A stretch of 64,000 nt of DNA, taken from assembly GCF_000518985.1 (NCBI RefSeq), contig NZ_JAEQ01000017.1, forward strand, positions 102 through 64,101, read 5' to 3'. A program made the translations under genes and the position numbers. Shown one piece after another: positions 9,703-16,321 of the stretch (position 1 is the stretch's first letter; every line of letters begins with the position of its first letter). Below the pieces are notes generated by a model. It was not told where the DNA came from and made no database searches. It was given only the letters and a program-made list of their open reading frames with translations. The stretch is from Chelativorans sp. J32 (GTDB lineage Bacteria > Pseudomonadota > Alphaproteobacteria > Rhizobiales > Rhizobiaceae).

Positions 9703-10107
9703 ATGCCGCACCTCGCCAGCTTGTACTTTAAGACAGCGATCGTTTTTCTGTTGGTCGGTATCGCGATGGGCCTTCAGATGGCGATCTCGGGTGACCACAA
9801 CGTCATCGGCCCACATGCGCACGCCAATCTCCTGGGATGGGTCACGATGGCCATCTTCGGCGGTTATTATGCCTTGAACCCCGCCAAGGCACAGGGGAAG
9901 CTCGCCACAATTCAATATTGGGTGTACACGATCGGGGTCGTCGTCATCGTGCCGTCTCTTTATCTGCTCTATTTGGGCTATACGGCATTCGAACCGCTCA
10001 CCGCGATCGCTTCCTTGGTTATTCTGCTCGGCGTCATTCTCTTCGCGGTGGTGATTTACGCCAAGGAACCGGCGCCGCGCGCCATCCCGGGTGGAGCAGC
10101 CGTTTAG
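9703..10107 (+). CDS. Small four-helix membrane protein resembling a heme-copper oxidase subunit I fragment
   Basis: 134-residue integral membrane protein with four apparent transmembrane segments (about residues 8-25, 40-58, 68-90 and 98-118). The start at 9703 has GGGAGG eight bases upstream; an upstream in-frame start lacks such a site. The stretch [15 protein letters not shown] resembles the His-containing helix of cytochrome oxidase subunit I / cbb3-like proteins, and similar small proteins are often annotated as cytochrome-c-oxidase-like. It lacks the other haem and copper ligands expected of a real oxidase, so catalysis is not predicted. It stands alone, followed by a hairpin terminator. 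Confidence 0.75.
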   Translation: MPHLASLYFKTAIVFLLVGIAMGLQMAISGDHNVIGPHAHANLLGWVTMAIFGGYYALNPAKAQGKLATIQYWVYTIGVVVIVPSLYLLYLGYTAFEPLTAIASLVILLGVILFAVVIYAKEPAPRAIPGGAAV

Positions 10108-10157
10108 CGTGTTTGGAAAACGAAGATTGCTACGGCTTCCTGCTTTCTCTGGCCGGG

Positions 10158-10183
10158 GCGGGAATACTCTTGAGTGTTCCCGC
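10158..10183. terminator. Bidirectional hairpin between convergent genes
   Basis: 12-base-pair stem GCGGGAATACTC / GAGTGTTCCCGC with a TT loop and one wobble pair. It sits between the stop of the small membrane protein gene (10107) and the stop of the convergent universal stress gene (10218). There is no clear T-run, so its strength is uncertain. Confidence 0.6.
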
Positions 10184-10217
10184 CGTCATCAAGGCTGCCT
10201 GTTCGGCCGCCCGATTC

Positions 10218-10655
10218 CTATCTGACGATGAGGACCGGGACTTGCGATAGTGTGACCACCTTCAAAGCCTGGCTTCCGAGGATCAGCCGGCTGAGAGGAT
10301 TGCGGCTGTGTGAGCCCATGACGATAAGGTCCGCGCCGAGCTTCTTGGCGGTATCCAGAATCCCTTCGTACGCATTGAGACTTTCAACCATCTTGGTTTG
10401 TGACCCCGGGCCGGCGGCATCTGCGGCTTTCTCAAGAATGGCCGAGCACCGATCGACATTGGCGCGGCGTACTTCATCGAAGACGGATTGTGGCATCGCG
10501 CCGACCTCCGCCATGCCGTCGAATACGGGCCCCTGTAGAACCGTGACGATTGTAAGTTGGGCATTGAACGCACGAGCGATGCCCGCGGCATGGCTCACTG
10601 CGGCTGTTGCCAGATCGGAACCATCCGTCGCAGCCAGGATATGTTGATACATCAC
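10218..10655 (-). CDS. Universal stress protein, UspA family
   Basis: Single-domain cytoplasmic Usp of 145 residues, the normal length. It starts MMYQHILAATDGSD; the second Met is equally possible. The ATP-binding signature GxxG(x9)G(S/T) is seen in IVMGSHSRNPLSRLILGSQALKVV, which favours the nucleotide-binding Usp subgroup. The role is usually stress survival; partners and trigger cannot be read from here. It is transcribed alone on the minus strand, with a long intergenic region upstream. Confidence 0.92.
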   Translation of the reverse strand: MMYQHILAATDGSDLATAAVSHAAGIARAFNAQLTIVTVLQGPVFDGMAEVGAMPQSVFDEVRRANVDRCSAILEKAADAAGPGSQTKMVESLNAYEGILDTAKKLGADLIVMGSHSRNPLSRLILGSQALKVVTLSQVPVLIVR

Positions 10656-11032
10656 GCTTTCTCCAAGGAGAGTCCTGGAAACGTCAAGTGCGACCCAGGC
10701 GATAATTGCTCGAAGGTGCAGGCGTATTGCCGAGGGAGAATATGCCGGCGCTGACCACGGAACCGGTCACCACGACTGAGAGGGCAAGAAGCTGCAAATT
10801 CTGCTTGGCTAGGAGGCCATCGCCGGACGCCTCTGCGATGCATGTTTAAGCACCTGGCAAAAGTGTAGTATGGGAGCCCGTCTCGCGTAAAGAGAGCCGG
10901 GTGAGTTGGGGATGCCCGGCCGACAGGCTGTGTCTTAAGACGCTGCCAAGCGAAGCACTTTTGTTTGTTTTTCACGCGCGGCATCCGCTGGCGAAAACCT
11001 TGACTTGCTGTGAGTACCCGGTATCGAAGGCG

Positions 11033-11098
11033 GGCGCAGGACGACTTGCGCCATTGATGACCATTCCGGGACGGCCCGGCCCATTCGCGAGGGCCGGG
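11033..11098 (+). promoter_or_regulatory. Upstream guanidine-II (mini-ykkC) riboswitch copy with alternative hairpin
   Basis: Two hairpins with the ACGR loops that define the class. P1 is an 8-base-pair stem GGCGCAGG / CTTGCGCC with loop ACGA (11033-11052, one G-U pair). P2 is CCGGG-ACGG-CCCGG (11066-11079). The linker is 13 bases. The 3' arm of P2 is also part of CCCGGCCC (11075-11082), which is perfectly complementary to GGGCCGGG (11091-11098). That 8-base-pair helix excludes P2, as expected of an expression platform. The motif is visible directly; guanidine binding is known for the class. No recognisable gene follows at once, so this copy is orphaned or works in tandem with the next. Confidence 0.8.
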
Positions 11099-11327
11099 AT
11101 CGCCTATCCAATTCAACTGTTTATGATCCAGCCGATTGCCAGCGTTGGCGGGTTCGGTAGCTACGAAAGCGCCTTCATCAATTCTTTCGCCCGGGCGGTC
11201 ATTGCGGTCGGTCGATAGCAGCGATCGGGCATATCTTCATCGTGCTCACCTGCATGTATCGAGCGTAGTCTTTCCCCGAGGCACCACGGCATCTTGAAAC
11301 GGCAGATGAAACTAATACTTATGAGTT

Positions 11328-11376
11328 GGGAGGACGACCTCCCTTTCCCCAAATATCAGTGTCCGGGACGGCCCGG
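11328..11376 (+). promoter_or_regulatory. Guanidine-II (mini-ykkC) riboswitch before gdx
   Basis: P1 is GGGAGG-ACGA-CCTCCC (11328-11343) and P2 is CCGGG-ACGG-CCCGG (11363-11376), separated by 19 bases. Both loops match ACGR. The ribosome binding site AAGGAG (11381-11386) starts five bases after P2, and the gdx GTG is at 11395. The 3' arm of P1 (CCTCCCTT) is complementary to AAGGAG, so translational control by sequestration when P1 is open is plausible. This class normally turns on Gdx/SugE exporters when guanidinium rises. Confidence 0.9.
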
Positions 11377-11394
11377 CTCCAAGGAGCTTGAGCT

Positions 11395-11715
11395 GTGGCC
11401 TGGTTTTTTCTGATTTTTGCGGGATTGCTGGAAATCGTATGGGCGTTCTTCATGAAGAAGTCCGACGGCTTCACCTTGTTCATACCCAGTGCGATCACCA
11501 TCCTTGCCATGATCGCCAGCTTTGCCCTGCTGTCTGTCTCGATGAAGACGTTGCCGCTCGGCACGGCATACACGATCTGGACGGGTATTGGAGCAGTTGG
11601 CGCGTTCCTTGTCGGCATTATGGTCTTGGGTGAGACCGCAACGCCGATGCGCTTGCTCGCCGCTGCCTTCATCGTCACAGGCATTGTGATGATGAAACTG
11701 GCCAGCAATCAATAG
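11395..11715 (+). CDS. gdx: Guanidinium exporter, SMR family (SugE/Gdx)
   Basis: Small multidrug-resistance family protein of 106 residues with four transmembrane helices. It works as an antiparallel dimer in the inner membrane and exports guanidinium in exchange for protons. The conserved Glu is in LLEIVWAFFMKKSDGFT (Glu13), which is the Gdx rather than the Qac/EmrE pattern, and GTAYTIWTGIGAVGAF is the SMR signature. The start is GTG with AAGGAG eight bases upstream. Its leader is a guanidine-II riboswitch, which independently supports the guanidinium assignment. It is apparently monocistronic, and no guanidine-degrading genes are nearby. Confidence 0.93.
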   Translation: MAWFFLIFAGLLEIVWAFFMKKSDGFTLFIPSAITILAMIASFALLSVSMKTLPLGTAYTIWTGIGAVGAFLVGIMVLGETATPMRLLAAAFIVTGIVMMKLASNQ

Positions 11716-12030
11716 CGCCACGAAGCCGGCACGCTCCGAACGTTCTGCCATGCAAAGGGCATTCCAATGCCCTGCCGAGGCTTGGCAGCTGCCGCACCTT
11801 TCCGCCATCCGGCGGCCGAGAGTTGTAAAGGTTCTCTGCCGCGCGTCCAAACCTTTCCAAAGCTCCTATTGCGGTTCGGTCTGTTTAGGTCAGCTGTAGC
11901 AGCATGGGACCGATCCCTGACAAGTTTTCAGTGTGTGTATGGCAGCACTACCGCAGTAAAACAACGGAACATGTTGCTGCCGATTGTGTTCGACACTTGG
12001 GACGTGGGAGGTCATCCAACGGAGTAAAGC
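11716..12030. other. 315-base intergenic region
   Basis: Between gdx and the glycine-repeat gene. Apart from the ribosome binding site CGGAG just before 12031, I see no gene, hairpin or repeat that I can support. Confidence 0.5.
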
Positions 12031-12732
12031 ATGCTAAAGAAATTCTATTTGGCCTCTCTTATTGGACTGTCTTTGACAGGTTTGCCGCTATCGGCGACCG
12101 CGGACGAGGCGGATGCCTGCGATTTGCCTGCGAGCGCTCTTTCACCCGCGCAGCTTCGAGAGATCGCGACCTTCGGCTGTGCAATCACATCAAATCAGCC
12201 GACCCGACCTGGTCCGACGCAAGGAGCCGGACCGAATCCAGGCGCAGGAGCGAGCCCGGGCCAAGTGGGTGGGGGTGGAGCTCCCGCAACTGCTGCCAAC
12301 AAAGCGAGTTCCGGAATCAATATCGGAGCAGGAGGAGGTGCTTCCGGCAATTCAGGCGGAATTAATGCCGGACTGGGCGATGGCGCGGCTTCCGACAATA
12401 CAGGCGGAATCAATGCAGGATTGGGCACGGGCGCCGGTTCCGGCAATGCCGGCGGAGTGAATGTCGGTCTGACCTCTGGAGCCGCTGGGAGCAACGAAGG
12501 CGGCGTAAATATCGGCGCAGGAAGCGGAGCAACTTCCGGCGCGAGCGGAGGAATTAACGTTGGAGTGGGAGAAGATGCCGCGACCGGAAACTCGGGAGGG
12601 CTCAACGTGGACGTCGGTGGCTCGGGTGCGGGCAGCGGCAATTCAAGCGGCATCAATGCCGGTATTGGTGGATCAAGCGGCCTTTCCGCCGAAATCGGGT
12701 CCGGCGGCATAGACGTCAATCTCGGCGACTGA
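12031..12732 (+). CDS. Secreted 16-residue Gly/Asn repeat protein, function unknown
   Basis: 233-residue exported protein. The signal peptide is about residues 1-24 (MLKKFYLASLIGLSLTGL...ATA). A short region with two cysteines (Cys30, Cys50) follows, then a Pro/Gly-rich linker (about 57-90). From Gly95 there are seven to eight repeats of about 16 residues with the pattern G-[IVL]-N-x-G-[LAV]-x-x-[GD]-A-x-[ST]-x-[NA]-x-G, starting at 95, 110, 126, 142, 158, 174, 190 and 207. Regular hydrophobic/Asn positions suggest a repetitive beta structure, but that is inference. It is monocistronic with a strong terminator. I do not recognise the family; surface, adhesion or biofilm matrix roles are possible but unsupported. 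Confidence 0.8.
   Translation: MLKKFYLASLIGLSLTGLPLSATADEADACDLPASALSPAQLREIATFGCAITSNQPTRPGPTQGAGPNPGAGASPGQVGGGGAPATAANKASSGINIGAGGGASGNSGGINAGLGDGAASDNTGGINAGLGTGAGSGNAGGVNVGLTSGAAGSNEGGVNIGAGSGATSGASGGINVGVGEDAATGNSGGLNVDVGGSGAGSGNSSGINAGIGGSSGLSAEIGSGGIDVNLGD
12313..12681 (+). repeat. Tandem 48-base coding repeats (16 residues each)
   Basis: The DNA encoding residues 95-217 of the secreted protein is a chain of about 48-base units. Each begins near GGAATCAAT or GGCGGAGTGAAT and codes for G-[IVL]-N. Units differ in synonymous and amino-acid positions, so the array is old rather than freshly duplicated. The first unit is 45 bases and the seventh is 51. Confidence 0.8.
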
Positions 12733-13139
12733 CCGATATTGTCGCGGAGTCCTCGCCTCGGCACCAGGAATATCGAACAAGGCTATCCCGCCGGGGCACC
12801 CGGCGGGATAGCACTCTTAGTCGCATATGGGGAAGAATTGGTGCGGTCAGTGCGACAGTGCTATTGCGGTGCTTAAGGCACTGCGAAGCGTATTCATTGG
12901 TCATCGTGGAGCACGATGGGGATGAGATCACGGCCGGCCCTGATTGCCTCCAGTTCTCGGTGCTGCCTCGTTTATACCCACACTAGAAAGCAGGATTCGG
13001 AGGGACGCTGCAGAACAGGTTGACGCAGCAATCAGGGGCGCGGTAAAGGCTCAATGGTAAGTGCGTTCGGTAGCCAATGGTAGAAGCGGTGTGAGATTGC
13101 TCCACTCGAAGGCCGGAAAAGCTAACGAAGTCAATATTT
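12733..13139. other. 407-base intergenic region before tRNA-Ser
   Basis: Contains the strong terminator at 12782-12812. The remaining 325 bases up to the tRNA must include the tRNA promoter, but I see no gene, riboswitch or repeat in them. Confidence 0.5.
12782..12812 (+). terminator. Terminator hairpin after the repeat-protein gene
   Basis: Perfect 13-base-pair stem GCTATCCCGCCGG / CCGGCGGGATAGC with a five-base loop (GGCAC), 50 bases after the stop codon. A short mixed sequence rather than a pure T-run follows (ACTCTTAG). Confidence 0.75.
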
Positions 13140-13229
13140 GGAGGGATGGCCGAGTGGTTTAAGGCACCGGTCTTGAAAACCGGCGTGGGCGCGAGTCCAC
13201 CGTGGGTTCGAATCCCACTCCCTCCGCCA
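13140..13229 (+). tRNA. tRNA-Ser (anticodon TGA)
   Basis: Class II tRNA with a long variable arm. The acceptor arms GGAGGGA / TCCCTCC pair fully, the discriminator is G and CCA is encoded (13227-13229). The anticodon loop CTTGAAA inside the CCGGT/ACCGG stem gives anticodon TGA at 13174-13176. The T arm GTGGGTTCGAATCCCAC is intact. Confidence 0.97.
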
Positions 13230-13281
13230 GGCAGACGGCCGAAGCGACCATCGAAACAGTTCGCCGTTAAAAGGGACAATC

Positions 13282-13530
13282 ATGAATGATAGTTTTGAGG
13301 CATATGCGGTCGCGGTCATCATCGTCTTCGGCGCGGTGACGATTGGCGGTCTCATGGCCGCCACCATTGCCTTCGGAGAGCGCGACGGCTTTTTATTCTC
13401 GTTGGGCGCCGGCGCATCAGCGTGGTTGGCCGGTTATGCGATCTTCTTCGACCGCCCAAGAACGTATATGGCTTTCCTTGCCCTCTCGATCGCCATGAGC
13501 ATTGCGGCGACACTCGTTTTCGCATTCTGA
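13282..13530 (+). CDS. Small membrane protein, unknown
   Basis: 82-residue protein, almost entirely hydrophobic, with about three transmembrane segments (residues 8-30, 38-54 and 60-80) and a short charged loop (FGERDG). AAAAGGGAC precedes the ATG at a good distance. It lies just after tRNA-Ser and convergent with the PagL-like gene. I do not recognise a family. Confidence 0.7.
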   Translation: MNDSFEAYAVAVIIVFGAVTIGGLMAATIAFGERDGFLFSLGAGASAWLAGYAIFFDRPRTYMAFLALSIAMSIAATLVFAF

Positions 13531-13569
13531 CTGGTTGAACCAGCCTGAGGGCTGCGGCGGAACATCGGG

Positions 13570-14145
13570 TCAGAAACGATAGCCGATCCGGACCCCCGTG
13601 GCTTCGGCGCCATTATTGTCGTCCCCGCACAGGCCGCCATTCGAGAAATGATCCGTGTAGGCCTGCACGGTCCAGCGCTCCCCTACGTCGTAGCCGATAG
13701 CCGCTCCGAGATGGAACAGCGTCCTGCATCCAAGCGCCTTATAAGTGGTCGGATCATCGAGGTTTTCAGCCGTGGTGATCGCGCCGCCCAAACTCGTGCT
13801 CAGATAGAGGCTGCCGATGAGATGGAAGTCCCAATTGAGGCCCGCATAGACGAAATGGATCGGGTCGTCCGCAATGGCCGCGTCGAAGCCGATATAGGGC
13901 CGGGGTGAACCGATACTGCTCAGGAAATCGGGTGAGCTAAAGGCGAATTCGCCATTGATGACGATACCGCTGAAGTCATCCGTCGAGAAGAAGCCACGGT
14001 CATAGGCCATGACGCCAAGCCGGACTTCCCGCCAGTCCGCGTGGATTCCCGGCTGCAGGAAGCGCAGATCTTTTTCTTCCGAATGTGCCTGTATGGGAAA
14101 GGCAGCCCCAATCAGGAATGCGCAAATGAGAGAATGGTTTTGCAT
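13570..14145 (-). CDS. PagL-like lipid A 3-O-deacylase (acyloxyacyl hydrolase family)
   Basis: Predicted outer-membrane beta-barrel enzyme that removes the 3-O acyl chain of lipid A. The protein is 191 residues, with a signal peptide of about 22 residues ending in QAHSEE. The catalytic His-Ser pair of PagL is visible in YTDHFSNGGLCGDDNNGAE near residue 170, and the sequence ends in an aromatic residue (RIGYRF), the usual outer-membrane barrel terminus. It has its own promoter region and faces a small membrane protein gene. The assignment rests on the HFSN motif and barrel-like strand pattern. Confidence 0.82.
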   Translation of the reverse strand: MQNHSLICAFLIGAAFPIQAHSEEKDLRFLQPGIHADWREVRLGVMAYDRGFFSTDDFSGIVINGEFAFSSPDFLSSIGSPRPYIGFDAAIADDPIHFVYAGLNWDFHLIGSLYLSTSLGGAITTAENLDDPTTYKALGCRTLFHLGAAIGYDVGERWTVQAYTDHFSNGGLCGDDNNGAEATGVRIGYRF

Positions 14146-14337
14146 CGTCCCCCCAACCTCTGAACAGGCAGCACGGTGGTCGGCCTCCCACTCTCCAGCC
14201 GAAACGCGCTACGAATCGGTTTAAGTCTATCAGAGGCGGAGAGCAACGGCGAAGATGCAACAACGCGCCATAATAGAAAAAGCACGGGAGCATCGCACCA
14301 AACCCCTTTTGGCGCGTTAGGCGGCCAGGAGGACAAA

Positions 14338-14664
14338 ATGGCAAAGAAACCAAAGATCACCACCGGGGCGAACGATCGGCCGGTGGACGAAAGCATCGCT
14401 CAGAGCAGCGGTGGTCTGCCCGATGACAGCGGTCGAGCGATCAATTCCAGCGATGCGGAGGTTGCGCGCGTGCGGAATGCTTTGTCTGGCAGGGATGGTC
14501 AGCTGAGAAGGCCTGCGGGCAATGCAGATGCAGTTCCGGAAGGCACACCGGGTGCGGGCGAGAACATCTGCCGCCGTTGCCAAGGTTCAGGCGTGGTAAA
14601 TGGTGAGCCCTGCCCTGAATGCGAAGGTTCCGGCAAGGTGACGACGCCGATTGGGGGTGCTTAA
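14338..14664 (+). CDS. Small protein with paired CxxCxGxG zinc-finger motif
   Basis: 108-residue cytoplasmic protein. The first 75 residues are polar and probably disordered. The end carries two CxxCxGxG motifs (CRRCQGSG, then CPECEGSG), the zinc-binding element of the DnaJ central domain, enough for one zinc site. There is no J domain. The start has AGGAGG seven bases upstream. The next gene begins four bases after the stop, so the two probably form a two-gene unit. The role is unknown; a chaperone-like or redox-sensing zinc site is possible. Confidence 0.78.
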   Translation: MAKKPKITTGANDRPVDESIAQSSGGLPDDSGRAINSSDAEVARVRNALSGRDGQLRRPAGNADAVPEGTPGAGENICRRCQGSGVVNGEPCPECEGSGKVTTPIGGA

Positions 14665-14667
14665 AGC

Positions 14668-14856
14668 ATGCGAGAAATGATGGAGGCCGTTCTTCGGCTG
14701 ATACTCCTGCCGGGAGAACTCATCGCTGACAGGTTTCACGTAAGCAAGGAAGAGAACCGGGATCTGGTCCGGATGCTTATCAATGGACTCTTTTGGATCT
14801 TCGTAGCGATCATCGGCTTGGCGATCTGGACATCAACGCTTTCGATCTACCAATAG
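14668..14856 (+). CDS. Small single-pass membrane protein, unknown
   Basis: 62 residues. The N-terminal half is amphipathic with a charged segment (HVSKEENRDLVRM), followed by one C-terminal transmembrane helix (about residues 38-57, LFWIFVAIIGLAIW). It starts four bases after the zinc-motif gene, implying joint translation. No family is recognised. Confidence 0.68.
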   Translation: MREMMEAVLRLILLPGELIADRFHVSKEENRDLVRMLINGLFWIFVAIIGLAIWTSTLSIYQ

Positions 14857-14959
14857 GGCTCAGCCGAAGACCTGCATGCGCGACCTTCTGGAGATGAAAT
14901 GATTCCGGTTTGCAAAAGTGCGGTTTTCCGACGTCACGCCCAAATGGTTTCTGTGCGCG

Positions 14960-16111
14960 CTACCACTTTACATTATAGCCGGCCGAGAACATCGCAGCCC
15001 AGCCCGAATCCACGGCCGCGCCGACCTCGAGTCCTTCTGTAATCTCCGCAGAGGTGAGGTAGGAAAGGCCGCCTCCCAACCGCAGCTCGCCACCCCATTG
15101 GTCCTTGAAGCTCGTTCCCGCTGCAAGCAGCCATTTGTCCGTGCGCAGATCGTAACCGGTGCTCACGCCACGATCCCATTGAAGACTGACCAGACCAGAC
15201 ACCTTGTCATTGAACGCGTGGCCTACACCACCGGTAATGGTCCATCCGTCGCGCCAGTAATATTGGTTCAGGCTGTTCAGGTTGCCGATCGCCGGTATGC
15301 CGGTTGTCACTCGAAGATTGAGCGTTTCGTTTACCGACCAATCCGTCCATTTCACCGAGCCGAAGGCAAGCCATCCGGGCGCGATCCCTGACTGTAGCCT
15401 CAATTCCAGGCTCTGGGGCAGTTCGCCCGAGCCGTCCGCCGGAAGTGCGACGCCTGGAATAAACGGGGTGGCCGCCGATCCCGTGGCATCGTGGGATGTA
15501 CCGGAGCGATAGAGGAGCTGGGCGCGAAATGCGATGTCCGGGATCTCATAACCAATACCGGCACGCCAGCCATATGCCGTACTGTCGAGGCCGATGTTCA
15601 GAGGCACAGGGCCGAGGCCAGGCAATGTGGGGCGCCCATCCAACGAATAATCGAACTTCTCCATGAAGGCTCCCCCTAGAAAGGAGAGGCGCCCTCGCCC
15701 GGCGTCAAGAAATACCGCACAGGTGGCGCCAAACTCTGCCACCGTGAATGCTTCCGATAGCTTGCCGCTAACACCGTAGGGGTCCGAGAAACTGGAGCTG
15801 GCTCCATTGGAATCTGTATAGGTTCCCGCGCAGGCGAAGTTCTCTGAAAAGCCGAACTTCACAGCGGCCGACGGAATAACATAATTGTCCAGGTAGTTTT
15901 CGCCTACCAGATTTGGATTGGGGGCCCTTCGCGGTGCCGAACGGTACTCCTGGTGAGGAATCGCGACATAGGCGCTGGCCCGAAAGTTAAAGTTCCCGTC
16001 CTCGAAAAGAATGTCCGTGTCTGCCGTTCCCCGGGAGAAGCCTCCGGCCTGGGCGCTCGTTGTCGCCAATGCCAGGCCAAGGACCGGGAATGCGAGTCGA
16101 TTGAAGTACAT
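14960..16111 (-). CDS. FadL/OmpP1-family outer-membrane transport protein
   Basis: 383-residue predicted outer-membrane barrel. The signal peptide is about residues 1-22 (ending TSAQA), and the mature start is GGFSRGTADTDILFE. Long alternating strands and a C-terminal aromatic end (GYNVKW) fit a beta-barrel. The pattern YVAIPHQEYR and long-chain-transporter-like strands place it in the FadL/OmpP1/TodX group, which moves hydrophobic molecules such as long-chain fatty acids across the outer membrane. At 383 residues it is a little shorter than E. coli FadL. The substrate is unknown. Confidence 0.82.
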   Translation of the reverse strand: MYFNRLAFPVLGLALATTSAQAGGFSRGTADTDILFEDGNFNFRASAYVAIPHQEYRSAPRRAPNPNLVGENYLDNYVIPSAAVKFGFSENFACAGTYTDSNGASSSFSDPYGVSGKLSEAFTVAEFGATCAVFLDAGRGRLSFLGGAFMEKFDYSLDGRPTLPGLGPVPLNIGLDSTAYGWRAGIGYEIPDIAFRAQLLYRSGTSHDATGSAATPFIPGVALPADGSGELPQSLELRLQSGIAPGWLAFGSVKWTDWSVNETLNLRVTTGIPAIGNLNSLNQYYWRDGWTITGGVGHAFNDKVSGLVSLQWDRGVSTGYDLRTDKWLLAAGTSFKDQWGGELRLGGGLSYLTSAEITEGLEVGAAVDSGWAAMFSAGYNVKW

Positions 16112-16321
16112 ACGACCTCTCTATTTGTCGGACGGGTCCACTGAAATGATAACGTGAGAGGATTTGCAAGCAAATCTACGATGTAGAGCGCTTAAGAAAA
16201 ATGAGATTAGAAGCTTAACAAATGCTTCGCGGCCAGGTGCACTGGTCCCAGAATGGTCGCACAAGCTTCGCGGAAGGGGCGATGCGGGGCGTCCCTTCCG
16301 TTGTCGAGATAGCGGTAAGCG

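Larger units (their letters stand above)
10656..11394. other. 739-base intergenic region holding two guanidine-II riboswitch copies
   Basis: Lies between the divergent universal stress gene and gdx. It contains two mini-ykkC elements (11033-11098 and 11328-11376). Between them the only short frame after the first element is 11123-11218 (31 codons, MIQPIASVGG...), which has no good ribosome binding site and no recognisable family. The part from about 10700 to 11030 holds nothing I recognise. Confidence 0.6.

Noticed and set aside
10652-11116. Minus-strand frame of 154 codons in the gdx upstream region
   Set aside because: It crosses the first riboswitch copy, has no recognisable motif and no ribosome binding site.
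11123-11218. 31-codon frame after the first riboswitch copy
   Set aside because: There is no ribosome binding site at a useful distance and no similarity to small exporters, so it is mentioned only as part of the intergenic region.
12195-12764. Minus-strand Pro-rich frame of 189 codons opposite the glycine-repeat gene
   Set aside because: It is the complement of Gly codons read as Pro. The plus-strand frame has a signal peptide, ribosome binding site and terminator.
13531-13569. CTGGTTGAACCAG palindrome between convergent genes
   Set aside because: The loop is a single base and there is no T-run, so it cannot be a hairpin terminator. It may be chance.
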